Source: Auanema rhodensis (taxonomy: Eukaryota; Nematoda; Chromadorea; Rhabditida; Rhabditidae). Taken from it: a DNA stretch of 64,000 nt. The DNA is taken from contig OZ059899.1 in assembly GCA_964057225.1 (NCBI GenBank), positions 11,532,001 through 11,596,000 on the forward strand, in the 5' to 3' direction. The translations under genes were made by a program, and so were the position numbers. The notes below the pieces were generated by a model. The model searched no databases. It was given only the letters and a program-made list of their open reading frames with translations, and was not told where the DNA came from. Shown piece after piece: positions 35,505 through 50,000 of this stretch (position 1 is the first letter of the stretch; every line of letters begins with the position of its first letter).

Positions 35505-38157
35505 CAGTTTTTATTGACTTGTTTAGAAATTGTTTTAACAAAAATGTAAAAATAACTTAATTTTTCGCGTTTTGACCAAATGAATTTTTTACTCGGTTTC
35601 TCTCCTCTTTTCTCAACAAATATACGAATATGCATTTAGCTCTGTGCCCTGAGGCTTTCCAGAAATATGTATTCTTAATAGATGCCACACTGAATTAGTG
35701 CCTCAGATTTTCTTTTACGTATTCTGAACATTATTTTTGAAGTTTTCTACGGCTTTGCTCGACTTGTAATTATATGCTTGTGTGCCTTCAGAGATCTCAG
35801 TATTGTTTGTGACTTTTTTTCAAGGATTTTTTTATAAATATCATAATATCTTTATTGGAGTATATATTCTGTATTAAAAGAATTTATATTTTTTATAATA
35901 GAGGGTCTCATTATTTTGCCCAAAATTGTTGAATAATGCCAGTTGTTTGCCCAGCTTCAGCTTCGTTGATTCGAATGTTTCTCATGAAATCCATTTATAT
36001 TATGTTTGTTCTTTTTGAATTTATTTGACCTTATTTGCCGAAATATGCAAACTTACATATCCGAATTTGTTTCTCATTCTATTTTCATTACATTAACTAC
36101 AGAAAAGGATAATTATATAGTTTCAGCAACGTATTCGAATCATAGTTTCACGCTTCCGTGGCTCCGCCTCGGCGAACACTCTTACGAATTTGACAGTTAG
36201 TTTAAGAAAAAATAAATCTTTTTATTATTATTGAAATGTAAACAAAATGTTTTGTTATGAATAAAACATTTTAAAAGATAGAATAAAGCTGTCAATTATA
36301 ATATTTGAAAATATTGCTTCATGTAAAGCAGCAAAAAACTTATTCAAATAGAAAACTTCTTTTTTTTTGCAGAATATTTCACCCTAACATTGTTTCTTTT
36401 TTAAAGAAAACCTAACTGAATATATTCATGAAAAAACAGTTTACACATTGTTTTTACATTTAAATAAAGAAGAATTTAACCGCCTATTCTCACTATATTC
36501 TCAGCTTTAACTATTCCACCCTGTTAAAATTTTGACGCCAAATGGTTTCGATAGATTCCAGTCCCACCCCCCACTCATCCACATCACTTTTTTCCGTTTC
36601 AATATTTTTGAAGAAGAATATATTTTGAAAATCTGTCGTTATTTTGATTTTTCATTCAAATAAATATGTTTTTATACCAATATTAAACTATATAATTTCT
36701 ATTTTATTAAAACTTATTTTACCTATTTGTATGTATAATAGAAATTTTTAAATTATTCTTTAGTTTGGAGCTAACATTGGGAAAATTAATGAGCGAGGCT
36801 ATACATCTTTAACTTCTATTTGATCTGAAAATTATTAAATTCATCTATGAACACGAAAATAATACTGTCCCACTACTCAAAATCTTTTCCTCATATTTCT
36901 GATTATGTACGATCCAGTGTGTGAAGATTGAGAGAACTTTCATTGTTTGTATGGTCATCAATGGTTTTATATAACTAAACAACTACTATTATAGTAAATT
37001 ATGGTATAAATGTATAAATTCATATTCGATGCTTTAATCATTTAAAGTCATAGAGTAAATATTGGGTTAGGCTGCTCAAACTTCTCAGGTTTCGACTTGC
37101 AAATGAATTTTTTTCAGTTTGGAGTATTTTGTTGCCGCAGGGCAACGTTTAACTTTTCTCAAATTATAGAATCTGGCATTATTGTTTCATTTTTTACTTT
37201 TTAGCTTTCATTATATAGTTATATAATTATGTATTCATATGGCTTTGTGAGAATACAAACCGAGAAAAGATGATGTTGCTAATAACATTAGGTTAATGGG
37301 TTGAAAATTTCAAAAATAGCGACTGGTGGTAGACTGAAAAGACGGCATTCAGATTCTACAAAGCTTCCTTCCACGATTTTTTAACTTTACCGAACCGTGA
37401 AAAAAAGCAAAACATTTCGCAAATCTCTCTCTCTCTCTCTTTCCTACTCTCTTACTCTCTTCGCCTTCCTATCCATAGCTTTTCTCTTCTTGTAGCTTTC
37501 CTCATCTCTACTTGTTCAATTCTTCCTTCTTCCCTCGTTTGTTAAAAGTCTCAAATTGAATTATCTCCGAATAGAATTTGGTAAAAGCGTTCAGTAAAAG
37601 AAAAAAATTGTATGTATGTATATGTATATCTTAACAAACATGAACAAGCTTTGTGTTTATTTCCAATTCAGTTTATATCCAATGATAATGCAAAGAAATC
37701 TGGTAGAAACTACGTACACTTACACCATCTTCATGCTTTAATTTAAAAAAAAGCCGAAGATTTGGTTGTTCTTTTTACTTTTTTTCAAAAATCTCAGAAA
37801 TCAGCATAAAATAAATTTAAAAATTACCAACTTCTGGAGAAGTAAATGAATTTTTAAGAATTTACGTAATTTCCATGTACTATCTTGAAGCTCTGTCTTC
37901 CAAAATTATTTTGTATTACCAACTTTAGACACAAGTATGCATAGTAAAATATATTATATTTCATTAACAATACACTTGATTGTTAAGTTTTAATATAAAT
38001 AAAAATTATAATTTTAGTGATATATCCGTCTTGGTAACTTTGAGTTATGCGTATTCGTTCATACATATATTCTGGTTATGTTAGAACGAACTGTTTTCTG
38101 TAATCCCTGCCGATTCTTCCTTTGTACATCTCTCCCTATCTCCCCAGTCAAGTTTCT

Positions 38158-38264
<107 letters not shown>

Positions 38265-38690
38265 GTCTCCTTCTTGTACATCTTATATCTAATTTTTTTT
38301 GTTTCTCACTATAAATTCTAGAATCTCTCTGTCAAAATTCATTTTTTCTTAACAGATCTCTTATTTTTATTTTCAGCCTCATCTCTTTTCAAATCTGCAT
38401 ATTCACTGTAGATCATTTTTAAAGTTTTGATCTATTCTGCTTTTTCGTTCCAGCCAGTTATGGCTTCTTCCTATTATGTCTGAAAACTAATCAAAATTCC
38501 ATTTTTCATTTTTTTGTATGTTTCTTTCATTTTCCCTTTTTTCACAATTCTATTCTCTCACATCAGTAACACATGTGGGACGCATGATTCGACAAGCATT
38601 AAGGATTTTATATTGTAAGCTAGTCAATGTGCACATATATGTATCTATCTATCTATCTAAATATATAAATATATAAAAAAACTATCTAGA

Positions 38691-38693
<3 letters not shown>

Positions 38694-38758
<65 letters not shown>
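38694..38758. repeat. (TA)n microsatellite, about 64 bp
   Basis: About 32 TA units, preceded by CTAT repeats at 38644-38660. Confidence 0.95.
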
Positions 38759-38760
<2 letters not shown>

Positions 38761-39086
38761 AAATCTATTTTTCAAGGTTAAAGGAGGTTTAAAATAGTTT
38801 TGAATCCTGAAAAAGAGTTTATACACATGCACACACAAACACACACAAACACACATACAACCTACCTGAGTCACTTAAGCGTAATCTCAAACCTATTAGT
38901 TAAGGCTGAGAGTAAAATGTGTATCATTTTGAAGAAAACAAGAACAAAAATAATTATTTCCTTTTTTAAATTGCATCATGTTCCTTTTAACTTCCATCAG
39001 AATTTTATGGATTTGGGGCTCAGCTGCAACAGTAAATATAATCACATTATCATGTAGTCGTAATAGTAAGTAAGCACACACACACA

Positions 39087-39134
39087 TCCCTCTCTCTCTC
39101 TCTCTCTCTCTTTCTCTTTCTCTCTCTTTCTCTC
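39087..39134. repeat. (CT)n microsatellite, interrupted
   Basis: CT units with TTTC interruptions, preceded by a short CA run (39076-39086). Confidence 0.9.
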
Positions 39135-39539
39135 TGTCACATATTTAAATTGAACTTATTATTTGTTTTTCTTTCATTTAATTTTAAACGAAACACTTTT
39201 GTTATTTTAAAAATTATTTAAATAACTTTTAATATTTAAAGTTTATATTAAAGGAAATGATTTAACATTTCATTTCTTAATAAGATATCACATTTTTTAA
39301 AAATTTTATTATATAAACTTATAATAAAAATAAAAATACGGAATCAAACAAATATATATATATCAAAAAGGATCATATGTCAATATAGATATATACATAA
39401 TATACATATATCTACATAAATTTGTATGTACATATGCATGTTTTGAACCAATTGGTATTGAAATCATGAGAATTCACGAAATTTATTATTGAAATGCCAT
39501 CAGAATTTATGGAGAAACAACGACAAGTAATGAATCAAC

Positions 39540-39830
39540 TAGTGACTGTTGCCAACTTTGATACTGCGCCCGCTTAGGCAAGGGGCTATTGGTCAGAAAA
39601 ATCTCGCCGTTTCCGTTTTGTCTCGTTTTCCACTCAAGAACTTGTCAGCACAGCGTGTCATTCAATCGGGTTTTAGAAAAGATCTACGGATGAGAGGAAG
39701 AATTGCAGAGTGGGGAAAGGGGTTAAACTGAAGAAGAAGATAGCTTCAGTTGAGATCCAGTCAGAAGCTCAATGCTCATATGTGTGTGTGTCACGCGGAG
39801 TATGTAGACATCGTCTCCGTTCAACACAAT
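39540..39830 (+). promoter_or_regulatory. GC-richer patch, possible PDE1 promoter or 5' non-coding exon
   Basis: Sequence complexity and GC rise sharply here relative to several kilobases around. It includes CTATTGGTC (an inverted CCAAT box) near 39588 and a purine-rich GGGGAAAGGGG near 39713. An open frame runs through it without resembling any protein. The location 2.5 kb upstream of the first PDE1 coding exon fits a promoter; this is inference. Confidence 0.3.
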
Positions 39831-41934
39831 TGTATTATTTCTTTACGTCGAAAGAAACTTTTCCAATTTGTCGTTTCTTGTCATCTCTTCATTTTGCCCA
39901 TCTATATAACTTGCTTGGCTCACTGATTTAGGTGAACATTTTAAACTAAGCTAATCTCCTTTGTTTTTCAAAAGTCTACTATTCTTAGCTCCACTGTTTG
40001 GCTATTCCTACAGTTTTGTCATTTCTATTGCCCATCTGAAGTATTTTTAAACTTTTTTCTACTCAAATTTGCTTTATTAAATTGTTTTTAAAGATTAAAG
40101 AGACGTTTTAATCCAACACAATTCGATATTTGCTATCGAATTAATTATTTTTTTATAAGCAATAAGTTTTTAGACCTTTAAATTTGTTTTAGTTTTCTGC
40201 AAAAAAAAAAACAAAAAAATTGTAAAAAACATTTGTTTTCATATGCTGACGCCGTAGATGGCTTGATTTTGAAACCAGTGAGCAAAAGAGAAAGAAAAAG
40301 AAAAATGTCCGATTGAAGTTTAACATCAGTCACCATCAGCCACATCAACTCATTCTTTTCTTCTTCGACATCCTTCCGGTTGTCTAAGTTTGTCCTTTGG
40401 CAATCGCTCGCCGAACATATCGTTCCCACATCTCTTTCTCCATGTTTTCAATCTTGCTCTTTCATGAGCATATTAAGCGGGCTTAATACATTATGTTTTG
40501 TTTCTTTCATAGTTTCTCTAATGTCGAAGTACCTTTTACATTTATAAATTTCACATTTTGATTTTCATGCTGTATATCTCACAAGAGGGCATCAAATGGC
40601 TCGTCGGGCTTTCGATCAAATTAGCTTTACTCTTCACTTTTCTGTCTTTTCCACATTCACAGCCCTCTCTTCCTTCTATCTGTGTCCTCCGCCTCTCATA
40701 CTTGTTCACTCTCTCAAATGCCTATTCTTGTCGTTAGAAAGCAGTTCTTTAAATTCCAACAAAAAATAGAAAAAGAACTTAAGTTGAACCTTATCACGAT
40801 ATCTTGTGTTATAAGTTGTCATTAGGCGTTTCAGTTCTTTCAAAATCTCTTCGCATGCAACTACAGAATTCTATACATTTTTTTATTTTGTTTTCAAAAT
40901 TTCGGTCGTTATCCTCAAGCTCGCAGCTCGAGCAATTCCATTGAAGACACATGCTAATCAACTTTTTTTTATGTGTTGCACAGTTTTTTTTGGAGCTTAT
41001 TGTATTGTTTAAATGTTTTTAAATCGATTATATAGATAATTTCATAGCTTTTACATATTTTTAAAACTCTGACTAACAGATTCAATGATGTTTCGCTAAC
41101 TGAAAATCTTGTACGCTTCAAAGATTTTGCATATTTTTTCTATTGCAAGACAAAAAAGTATTGTCTTTCATCTTCGAATAAAGAAACGAAAGCTAATACA
41201 GAAAAAGGCTAGCATATATTCAAAAGAAGTAGAACAAATGATTTTGAAATATTAATATTTTTCAAGGCCATTGAATTTCAAATCATCATCATCTCTTTTG
41301 ATTCGTGAAATATGAAGTTATTTCACCATAATCATTATTATCATCAATATCATAATCTATTACTATTACTACTATTACTATTATTACTACCTCTTATATC
41401 AATATTTCTACTGATTTTACTATTCTCAGTCTCTGATTTTCATTTCCTTTTTTTAATTTCAAAATTATAAGCTTTTCAATGTTTTTAAACTGTATAAATC
41501 TCATTAAATAAATGATTATTTTTAAGTAAAGCTTAGCCAATAATACAAACTTTATGACATGTGGAGGTTTCTATGTCTTATTACCCTAGTAATTCATCAT
41601 TACTATTGTTTTATTCAGCCTTTTACTTCTATTATATATATATATATATATATTCGTACATTATGCAAAAAATATTTTAAAATTAGGTATATGTTCAGAT
41701 GTCCTCCTCTCATTTTCTACAAATATTTTATATTCTCTCATTTCTTCTACTATATCATACTTTTTAATAGCCTTTTTTATATATTACTCATCATCTGTTT
41801 TTGCTTCTAAATTGACTGGTTCATGGGCAAATGGTAGCATATACTGATGCTCGAATGAAGTTGATGTCGTTTTTCTTTTTAATTCTCTTTTTCTCTTATT
41901 CTTCTCATTCCTCCATTACTCCCTATTATCGACA

Positions 41935-42085
41935 GCAAGGAAGAGAGGAAGGGAGTAAGCGAGAGAGGGAGGTAGAGAGGTATTGAGGTAGAGAGAGGTA
42001 GGCAGAGAGAAAGAAAAAGAGAAAGAGAAGGAAAGGAGAACAATGAGGAGGAATAGCAGGAGAGGAAAAGGAGGAGTAGGAAGAG
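41935..42085. repeat. Purine-rich (GA/GGA) low-complexity tract
   Basis: About 150 bp of almost pure A and G on the plus strand just upstream of the first PDE1 coding exon, with irregular GAGAGA and GGAAGG groups. Imperfect microsatellite. Confidence 0.8.
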
Positions 42086-42317
42086 GTGTGCTTGCCCCAG
42101 AACAGTTTTCATACATCAGTGGCGATATTATATTGTTGTTGATTGTATCACCTGAGAGACATAAGAGATTTTGAATTTGTTTTGTTTTGTTATTGTAAGC
42201 CTTTCCTCTCTTTCTTCTTGTCTTCTTCCTCCGAGCTGCATCAATTTGAGGCATTATTGCAAACCTTTCCTATTTTTTGATCAGGGCTACCACCACAACA
42301 ATTCATATTGGCTTCTG

Positions 42318-43668
42318 ATGCGCCGCTCAGGCACTGGCTGCTGCTCAGTTTTACGTGATTGCTGGCGGTCTCCATCACCATCTACATCAAATGAATCGTC
42401 TGACAAAAAGAAGAAAATATCATCATGTTATGCTCCATTACCTAGTGCTTTACAACTATCACCAACTCATAAATCATCAGGTAAAATCAACCATCTAAAC
42501 CATCACATCCGATCACTAACCATGCACATACACATCTAGCTAAACATCCATATGTATATGTACATACACATATCTATATAGATAGATAGATTGATAGCTT
42601 TTGTACATATTTGAGTTCTTCAAAACCTTATTTAGAAGCAAAATTTCATCAAATACGAATATAGTTCATTGGTTAAACTGAATATCTTTATCAATTACTT
42701 ATTCTTATTAGATAGTTTATTGGATTTTGCGATTCAAGCTTGTACTCAGGTTTCTCATGAAACGACTAATTCAGTTATGTCTTCACTAATTCTCTTTTCT
42801 ATCTTCCTTTATACTTCAAAGCTCTGTTTCGGGCTATTCCTCTTTGGCATTTCCATCAAACATATTTCAAGTTGAATATCATGCTTGAATCAAGTTGTGT
42901 CTCATCTTGTTTGAATCTCCTATAGCTCATATCACACATTTGACTGTTTCCAAAGACAATTCATGAAAGTTTCAATATCAGAAAAGTGAATAAGAGTTGT
43001 ATCTTTAATTGCTTATAAACATATAAACATCTTTCTTTTATCAGTTTTCACATATTTTCTAAATATCAATGGTTTTAATCCTTTTTACTTCTCTAAATTT
43101 GAATTCAAATATGTTTCTTTGGATATTTTGGATTTCGAGATCTAGTTGTTAAAAATTAAAAAGAAGAAGAAAAGATGATCAAATTTAAGCTTTCAACTAA
43201 CAGCTCTGAATAAAATGGCCTTCTGTTCGGACAGACTTAATTGCCATCCGGACTCGGTCGTTTCGCAGGAAGTTTGTTCAGACCCCAACTAGCTACCATT
43301 ACATATGACAACAACTTGTCTATGTTGAAATAGGGAAGAGGGAGAAACTAACAAAATAAAGAGAGAGAGAGTGAAAGAGGGTGAATGAATGAAGGAAGCG
43401 AGAAGTTGTGACAATCAGAGAAATAAAGAGAGAAAAACAAGCCGATTTATGAAAACACAAAGTATAATACTTGATGAAATGAATTTATTGTATGTCCTAT
43501 GGTCCACCCCTTGACCAGAACAATAACGACAGTAGAGAAGGAGCAAAAGAGCAAGCTAGACACAAGTGTTATCTTGTCTTGAGCTTCATTAAATATAATT
43601 TATACAAATTTCAATAAAACAAATCAATTTTCTTGTTTTAATATATATTTGTATTTCATTTTTATTGT

Positions 43669-43729
<61 letters not shown>

Positions 43730-45306
43730 GAGAAAGAGATAAACATATTGAAAGTAAAAGAAAGCAAAGTATTGGATGAGTCTGAGCAAAGGAATGAAGC
43801 AAGCAGATTGGTGATTTGAACACTAGATGACTAAACACACATGGTAAAGTGGAATTGTGGGACTTATAAGAAAAATACTATTGAATGCTTGAGTATAATG
43901 ATTGCTAGTTCTATAGCTATCATTGATGAGCTTTTATTGACTTTCTACTCAAATCATATATTGACTTGATTGTGAATGAAACATCATTTTTATTTTTCTT
44001 TTATCTTTTCTTTTTTAAATTAAAAATTGCCAACAAATTATTACTTTTTACAACCAAAATATGTATGAATAATCTGAATATGTTGTCGGTTTTTTTCATT
44101 TTTTTTAAAAAAAAAAAGAAAAAAAAACAATTTGAACGTTTATGGTTATATGTGTAGTATTGTTATCCTTTCATTTATTTTCAAATTCTTTAGTTATAAC
44201 ACAAAAAAAAAATAAAATTCTGAGATATAAGAGAGAAGTAAATTATATTTTATATTCGAAGATTGTCATTATTTTCGAATGATATAATTTGTCTAATCTT
44301 CTATAATTTTTGTTTGAACATAAAAAATAACACAAAATTCTTGTTTTAACTATAAGGAGAGTTAGAGGGAGAGAGAGAGAGAGAGAGAAAGACAGAGACA
44401 GACAGACAGAGAAACACATTATTCATCCTTCGGAACATGGTATGTGAGAAATGAAAGTTAGGGTTCATCGAAACGAAAAAGGACTAATTATATAGAAACA
44501 ATTTTGTAATTATATGTAATGAATTACTTGAAACTGAATAATTTATTGAAGTTTGTTGGCATTTTTTGAAAAGATATACGAAGCAAATGACGATGAAGAA
44601 GAAGACAAAGTAGAAGACTAAGAAGAGATTCTGTCCTTTTTGTGAAATGTTGTCTATCAAAAGACTTGACTAAAGAATTATATATTCTAAAAGAGACAAT
44701 TGTAGTTCTTTCTATGTATATAGTAAGTAGAAAAGAAGTATTAAGTATTTCCTTTATTAAAATCTTCTTATTGTATAAATAATTATTTAAATTTGATAAA
44801 TAACTAACTAACTATATGCATATAGTTAAATATAAATTTCTTTTAAATATTCTTTTTAAAAAACTTTTTTTTAATACTTCCTTATGCTTTATTTACATAT
44901 TTAACGTTTTTATGTTGTAAATGTCTTAATAATACTGTGTGAAAATGAAAAAATATCAGTTGTTCTCTCTAAGTTTTGAGTGAATGAGTTGAATGTTGTG
45001 ATGAATGGAGAGAAAAGATAGAAATATTTCTTCAAAATAATGAATAAAGATGATGATTTTGATAAATTAAAATGTATACAAGGTATGTTATACATGTATT
45101 TACATATGTTTGTTTGAAACAAGATATAAAGAAATAGATAAAATTGATTTTAGTGTTGAAAACATTGAAAAACTGAAATGAAGTAAAAGCAGTAAAAGAA
45201 TGAAATGATGAGGAGCATGAAATCGTTTAGAACACAAGAGACAGACACTATTAGAAAGAGAAATTTTGAAAGAGAAAAGAAGCAAAAAGAAATAGATCTT
45301 AAAGAG

Positions 45307-45380
<74 letters not shown>

Positions 45381-47021
45381 AAGAGGAGGTAGGGGGAGAG
45401 AGATAGGAGAAAGAAAAGAAGGATAAATCAACAATCGGATATCATCTAGCTCACTCTTTTTCTTGTCTTTTTATCTTTCTCTCTCTAACTTATTTATGTT
45501 ATATCATTGTGACCTCGCTTGCTCCTCAACTTCTTTCTCTATTATATCAAGCTACCACAATAATGCTCAAACATTTCTTTATTTTTATTTTTTTTTGATT
45601 TTCATTTTATTATTTCTTGTTTAAACATATTTAAGAAAAATAGAGCATATTTTAGTTTTTATAAATAAATTTATTTTACCTTTTTCTTAATTTTTTGGAT
45701 ATTTATTTCATAATATAAGTAAAATTATTATTAAATATTATTTGAATATATATTAAACTAAACTATATACATATGGTATATTATACAAATTTTTGATAAA
45801 AATCTTAATTTTTTTGTTTATTTGCAGTTTTCTCAATTTGCATTTTGATTTTATCACAAAAAAGTTGAAAAATGCTGAGAATAGGAGAAACATCATAGAA
45901 TATGATTACTTCTTCTTCTTCTTCTTCTTCTTGTCTTATCAGTTATTATTTATCTAATTATATCATATCATATATCATAAAGATATTTAAACTTTTAAAT
46001 ACTCGTATAATCTGATGATTTTTCATTTTCTATTTTGTTATAAAGAATATTGAATGAATGATACTTAATACTATATTTGTAAGGAAAAATTGATTTAAAT
46101 TGCTTTGATGCTATCACCATCCATCATGTTTCATCAATAATTTTTAAAAAATTTTTATTTTTATTATTTAAAAACCAAAAAAAAAAAAATTTATAATTAT
46201 TCTTACAGAATATCTATTGATTAATCTATCATAATCTCTAATTTTATTATTCGTTTACTATTTTGTTAAAAAAATTATTTTTTAGCGCATAATTTGAATA
46301 ATTGAATCATCTCAGATGAGGATCAGTTATAAAAGTTATAAGTTAACAACGTTATGAATGTTGTAACCAACAAAAAAGCTAAAAATGGTATAATTATTTG
46401 AAAAAAAAAAGAAAAAAACAACATTTTATCATCTTGTATAATTGATTTCAAGCATTTCAGTCGATGCGACGACACGTCCAGTGACACTTCTTCGACGAAA
46501 TGAATCATCATCGAGTTCTCGTGAGCGTTCATTCGATACAACAGCCGCTGTTGCCACCATAGAAAAGTATGTTTATATAAATTTTAAAGAATCATATGTG
46601 TTTCTTTGAAGAATATCATTAATTATATTAAATTGTAGAAACAAAAAAGAAAAATAATTTATATAAAAAGAAAATTTATTACATATAATTAATAATTTGT
46701 TTTTTAAAAAATACAAAAAAACAACTGAAATAACTTGTCTGGCAATTGAATAGCTTTTATCTTGTTTCTGCTATCGTTTCACAATTATTATTATCAACAG
46801 CATCAGCTGAAAGAACAATTTCCGTTCCAAAATTCTGATGACTACGATGAATGTACATTTTATACTATTTTAAGTTTATAAAGGGAAACTATAAAGAGGA
46901 AAAAAGGGGGGAAAGGAAAGGAAGAGAATAACGAAAAGATACATAAATGAAGTGAAAGAGCGTAATAGGGTAAAGACAGAAATAGAGAGAGAGGAAGAGA
47001 GAGAGGGAGAGAGAAAGAGAT

Positions 47022-47062
<41 letters not shown>

Positions 47063-50000
47063 AATTTTGTTTTGGCGTATATTCTTTCTCAAAGTTTTTT
47101 TTTCTCATAAAAATAAAATACCAATCATATTCCTAATTAACTTCTTTTTATTTAAACAAATTGAATTTTATCAAAGAAAAATTAGAAAAAAGGAAAAACT
47201 TGAGTACTTTGCTTCAGCTTGCGTGTCATCTGAATATAAATATTACATTTATGAATTTGAAAAGAAAATTCTTTTTCTAACACTTTTCCGTCGGCTAGAA
47301 AAAGGTTTTATTTTCTATTTTTCACTTCAATTCCTATGAAAAGAAATGAAAAATGCAATAACCTTGATACTAATGTTTTCTAAAATACCTTTAAGTTTGT
47401 GTGTGGTGCCTGCATACGAAAATAATTTTAAGCAGATTAATTTTTTTTTCTTTGATTTTGATTCTTCTTTTCCCTCCTTATCTCCAACGTTTTTCCTCTT
47501 CTTTTCAAGCTTCTTCTTGTAATTTTTGTGAAAATTTTGATTTTTTGACTCCAAGTGACATACATTCCTTTTTTTATTTTTTTTACAAAATCAAGAGAGT
47601 TATCCTCATTTATCTATATTTATCTGCTCGTTATATTCGATAAGATAATCGGGTATGAAGGCTTCCTATACAACGATTTCGAAGCTTCTGCCTCGTTTGA
47701 TTCTTCATCTTACTCTTTTTATATCAATAATATTTCTCTTGCCTGTCAACATTATTTTCATCATCACACTCTTAACACCCATTTTCTCTACTTCCTCTTC
47801 AATCCCATCTTTATCTCCTCTTCGTTCTCATCCTGCTTCTCATCCAACTACGTCGCCATGGGAACCACAGCTAGCGAGTGCACGAAAAAGCATTGGCAAT
47901 TGATGTCCAGATGAAGAAGACGTAATTCCTCCGCTAGTTGCAAACATTTTTACTTTCATCTATATCTTTACACTGATTTTCGACTATAGAACATTGAAAA
48001 TCAAATATATTTCATTCATATGCCACATTCTTCTAATCTCTTCTTTCATTTTTCATAATTTCATTAGTCTTTTAGAGTCACTGAGACTAAAACATCGTTA
48101 AAACCAAGTAAAATTCTTTATTGAAATTCTCTTTTGAAACTTCGGTGACCCATATTCAAGAAGAAAATCATAAAATCATGATAGTTGGAGATACATTTGG
48201 TTTTTACCAATTAGTTCTGAGGAAACATTCATGCAGGTACTTGTTTGAAAATGATGAAATACCAATAATCATAACAAATCAAATAAAATTTGAATTCTAA
48301 CTATATGTTCTTAACTATATTGTTTCAGACTTCGTTATATACTTCATCAATTAAATAGCGGTCAATTGCCATTAGAAGATCTCAAAAGAAATATCGAATA
48401 TGCAGCTTTGGTGTTGGAAACAGCTTATATGGATGAGACTAGGTAATACATATCTGTAACACTTGAGTATGAAACTTTAAAAATCTCTCTATATATAGCC
48501 ATATATCTATGTTTATTTCAATATTTTCAGACGAATATGTGATGAAGATGATGACCTAGCTGAAGTTACTCCAGAAACCGTGCCTGATGAGGTTCAATTC
48601 TTACAGAAATCAATCCCAAATATATCTTATTTTTTTCCAGGTACGAGAGTGGTTAGCCGCTACATTCACTCGTCAGAATGCTGGTAAAAAACGCGAGAAG
48701 CCTAAGTTCAAATCAGTAGCCAATGCCATTCGAACCGGCATATTCTTTGATAAGTGAGTTTCGTTTATGACAAAGTTCTAGTAGAAGAATCGCAAGAATT
48801 AAATGAAGATACTGAGCTCTCTTACAAGTTTCAAAAATATATTTTTACTGGAAAAAAAAAAGAAGAAAATTATTAATTCTAGTATAAAAAATTGTGTTGT
48901 TGTCTTTCTCATGTTGTTTTCAAGACATCAAATCTAGCTTAAAATGCCATCAAAGCGGGATTTATTGGAGACTTTGACTAAAAGAAGAAGATTTAAAGCT
49001 CTTTCATTATGTAAATGATCAAAATAGGAGCCCAGAACCTATGAGAAAGGGGTCCTTATGTTTTGGTTATAATTATAATTTGAAAAATACAAGAGTAGCG
49101 TTACTTACTTTGGAATTTAGTGCTTGTTTGCTGTGTTATATCTATCTTTTTCTGTTAATTTTCCAATCTTTTCTTCTTTAATATACATATATAGATAGAA
49201 ATAATAACTATTATAGTTTCTTTATTAAATATTTTATTCTTATAGAAATAATTAATTAATTAAGAATTAATTCTCTTTTTACTTTATCTTTATCATTTCC
49301 TGTTTGCGTGTGTTTGCACCGCTCAACTGAAACATACAATATGCCGCCCTTTCATTATCTAGTTCCAGGTTATTCCGTAAGCAGCAGACTGTACAATGTC
49401 CGATTCCACAAGAAATCTCTGATCTATTACGGGCAAGTTTTTCTATTTCATTTCATATACTTTCTAAATATTTCCCCTCTTTCTCTTCTGTTTAACTTTA
49501 TTGTCTTACCTAAGCTTGTAAAGCTGCGCCCAACCTCAGTACACACGGGGTTAAGCCTAAGCTGAAGCCGTAGGCTTTACTTAAGCTCTCAGCTGTTGTG
49601 TAGTAGCACAAACTGTTGTACAATGGCACCAATTATTATTTTGATAAAGCCTAATATGTTATTACTTTAGGATGTAAATACGTGGTCCTTTGATCCATTC
49701 CATCTTAACGAGGTATCCGAGGGTCATGCCTTGAAGTTTGTCGGTTTTGAGCTGTTTAATCGATACGGGTTTATGGATCGTTTTAAGGTAAAATCACGAG
49801 TAATCATTGTGATAATTTGATTTTTTTCTTTTAAAGATTCCTCTCACAGCCCTGGAAAACTATTTGTTAGCATTAGAAGCAGGATACAGCAAACATAATA
49901 ATCCATATCATAACGTTATTCATGCTGCAGATGTAACTCAGTCATCACACTTCATGCTCAGCCAAACTGGACTTGCTGTACTTAACTATCCATATAATCA

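Larger units (their letters stand above)
42481..46460 (+). other. Long first intron of PDE1
   Basis: 4.0 kb, about 90 times the typical intron in this window. It holds purine tracts (43671-43740, 44368-44415, 45310-45381), long AT-rich stretches and one higher-complexity patch at about 43200-43330. No additional exon fits the phase requirement of the two flanking exons, though an alternative first exon within it cannot be excluded. Confidence 0.6.

Noticed and set aside
36006-36200. Plus-strand open frame ending in a GC-rich patch
   Set aside because: First half is AT-driven Phe/Leu sequence; no supporting exon or motif; the GC-rich patch is only about 40 bp.
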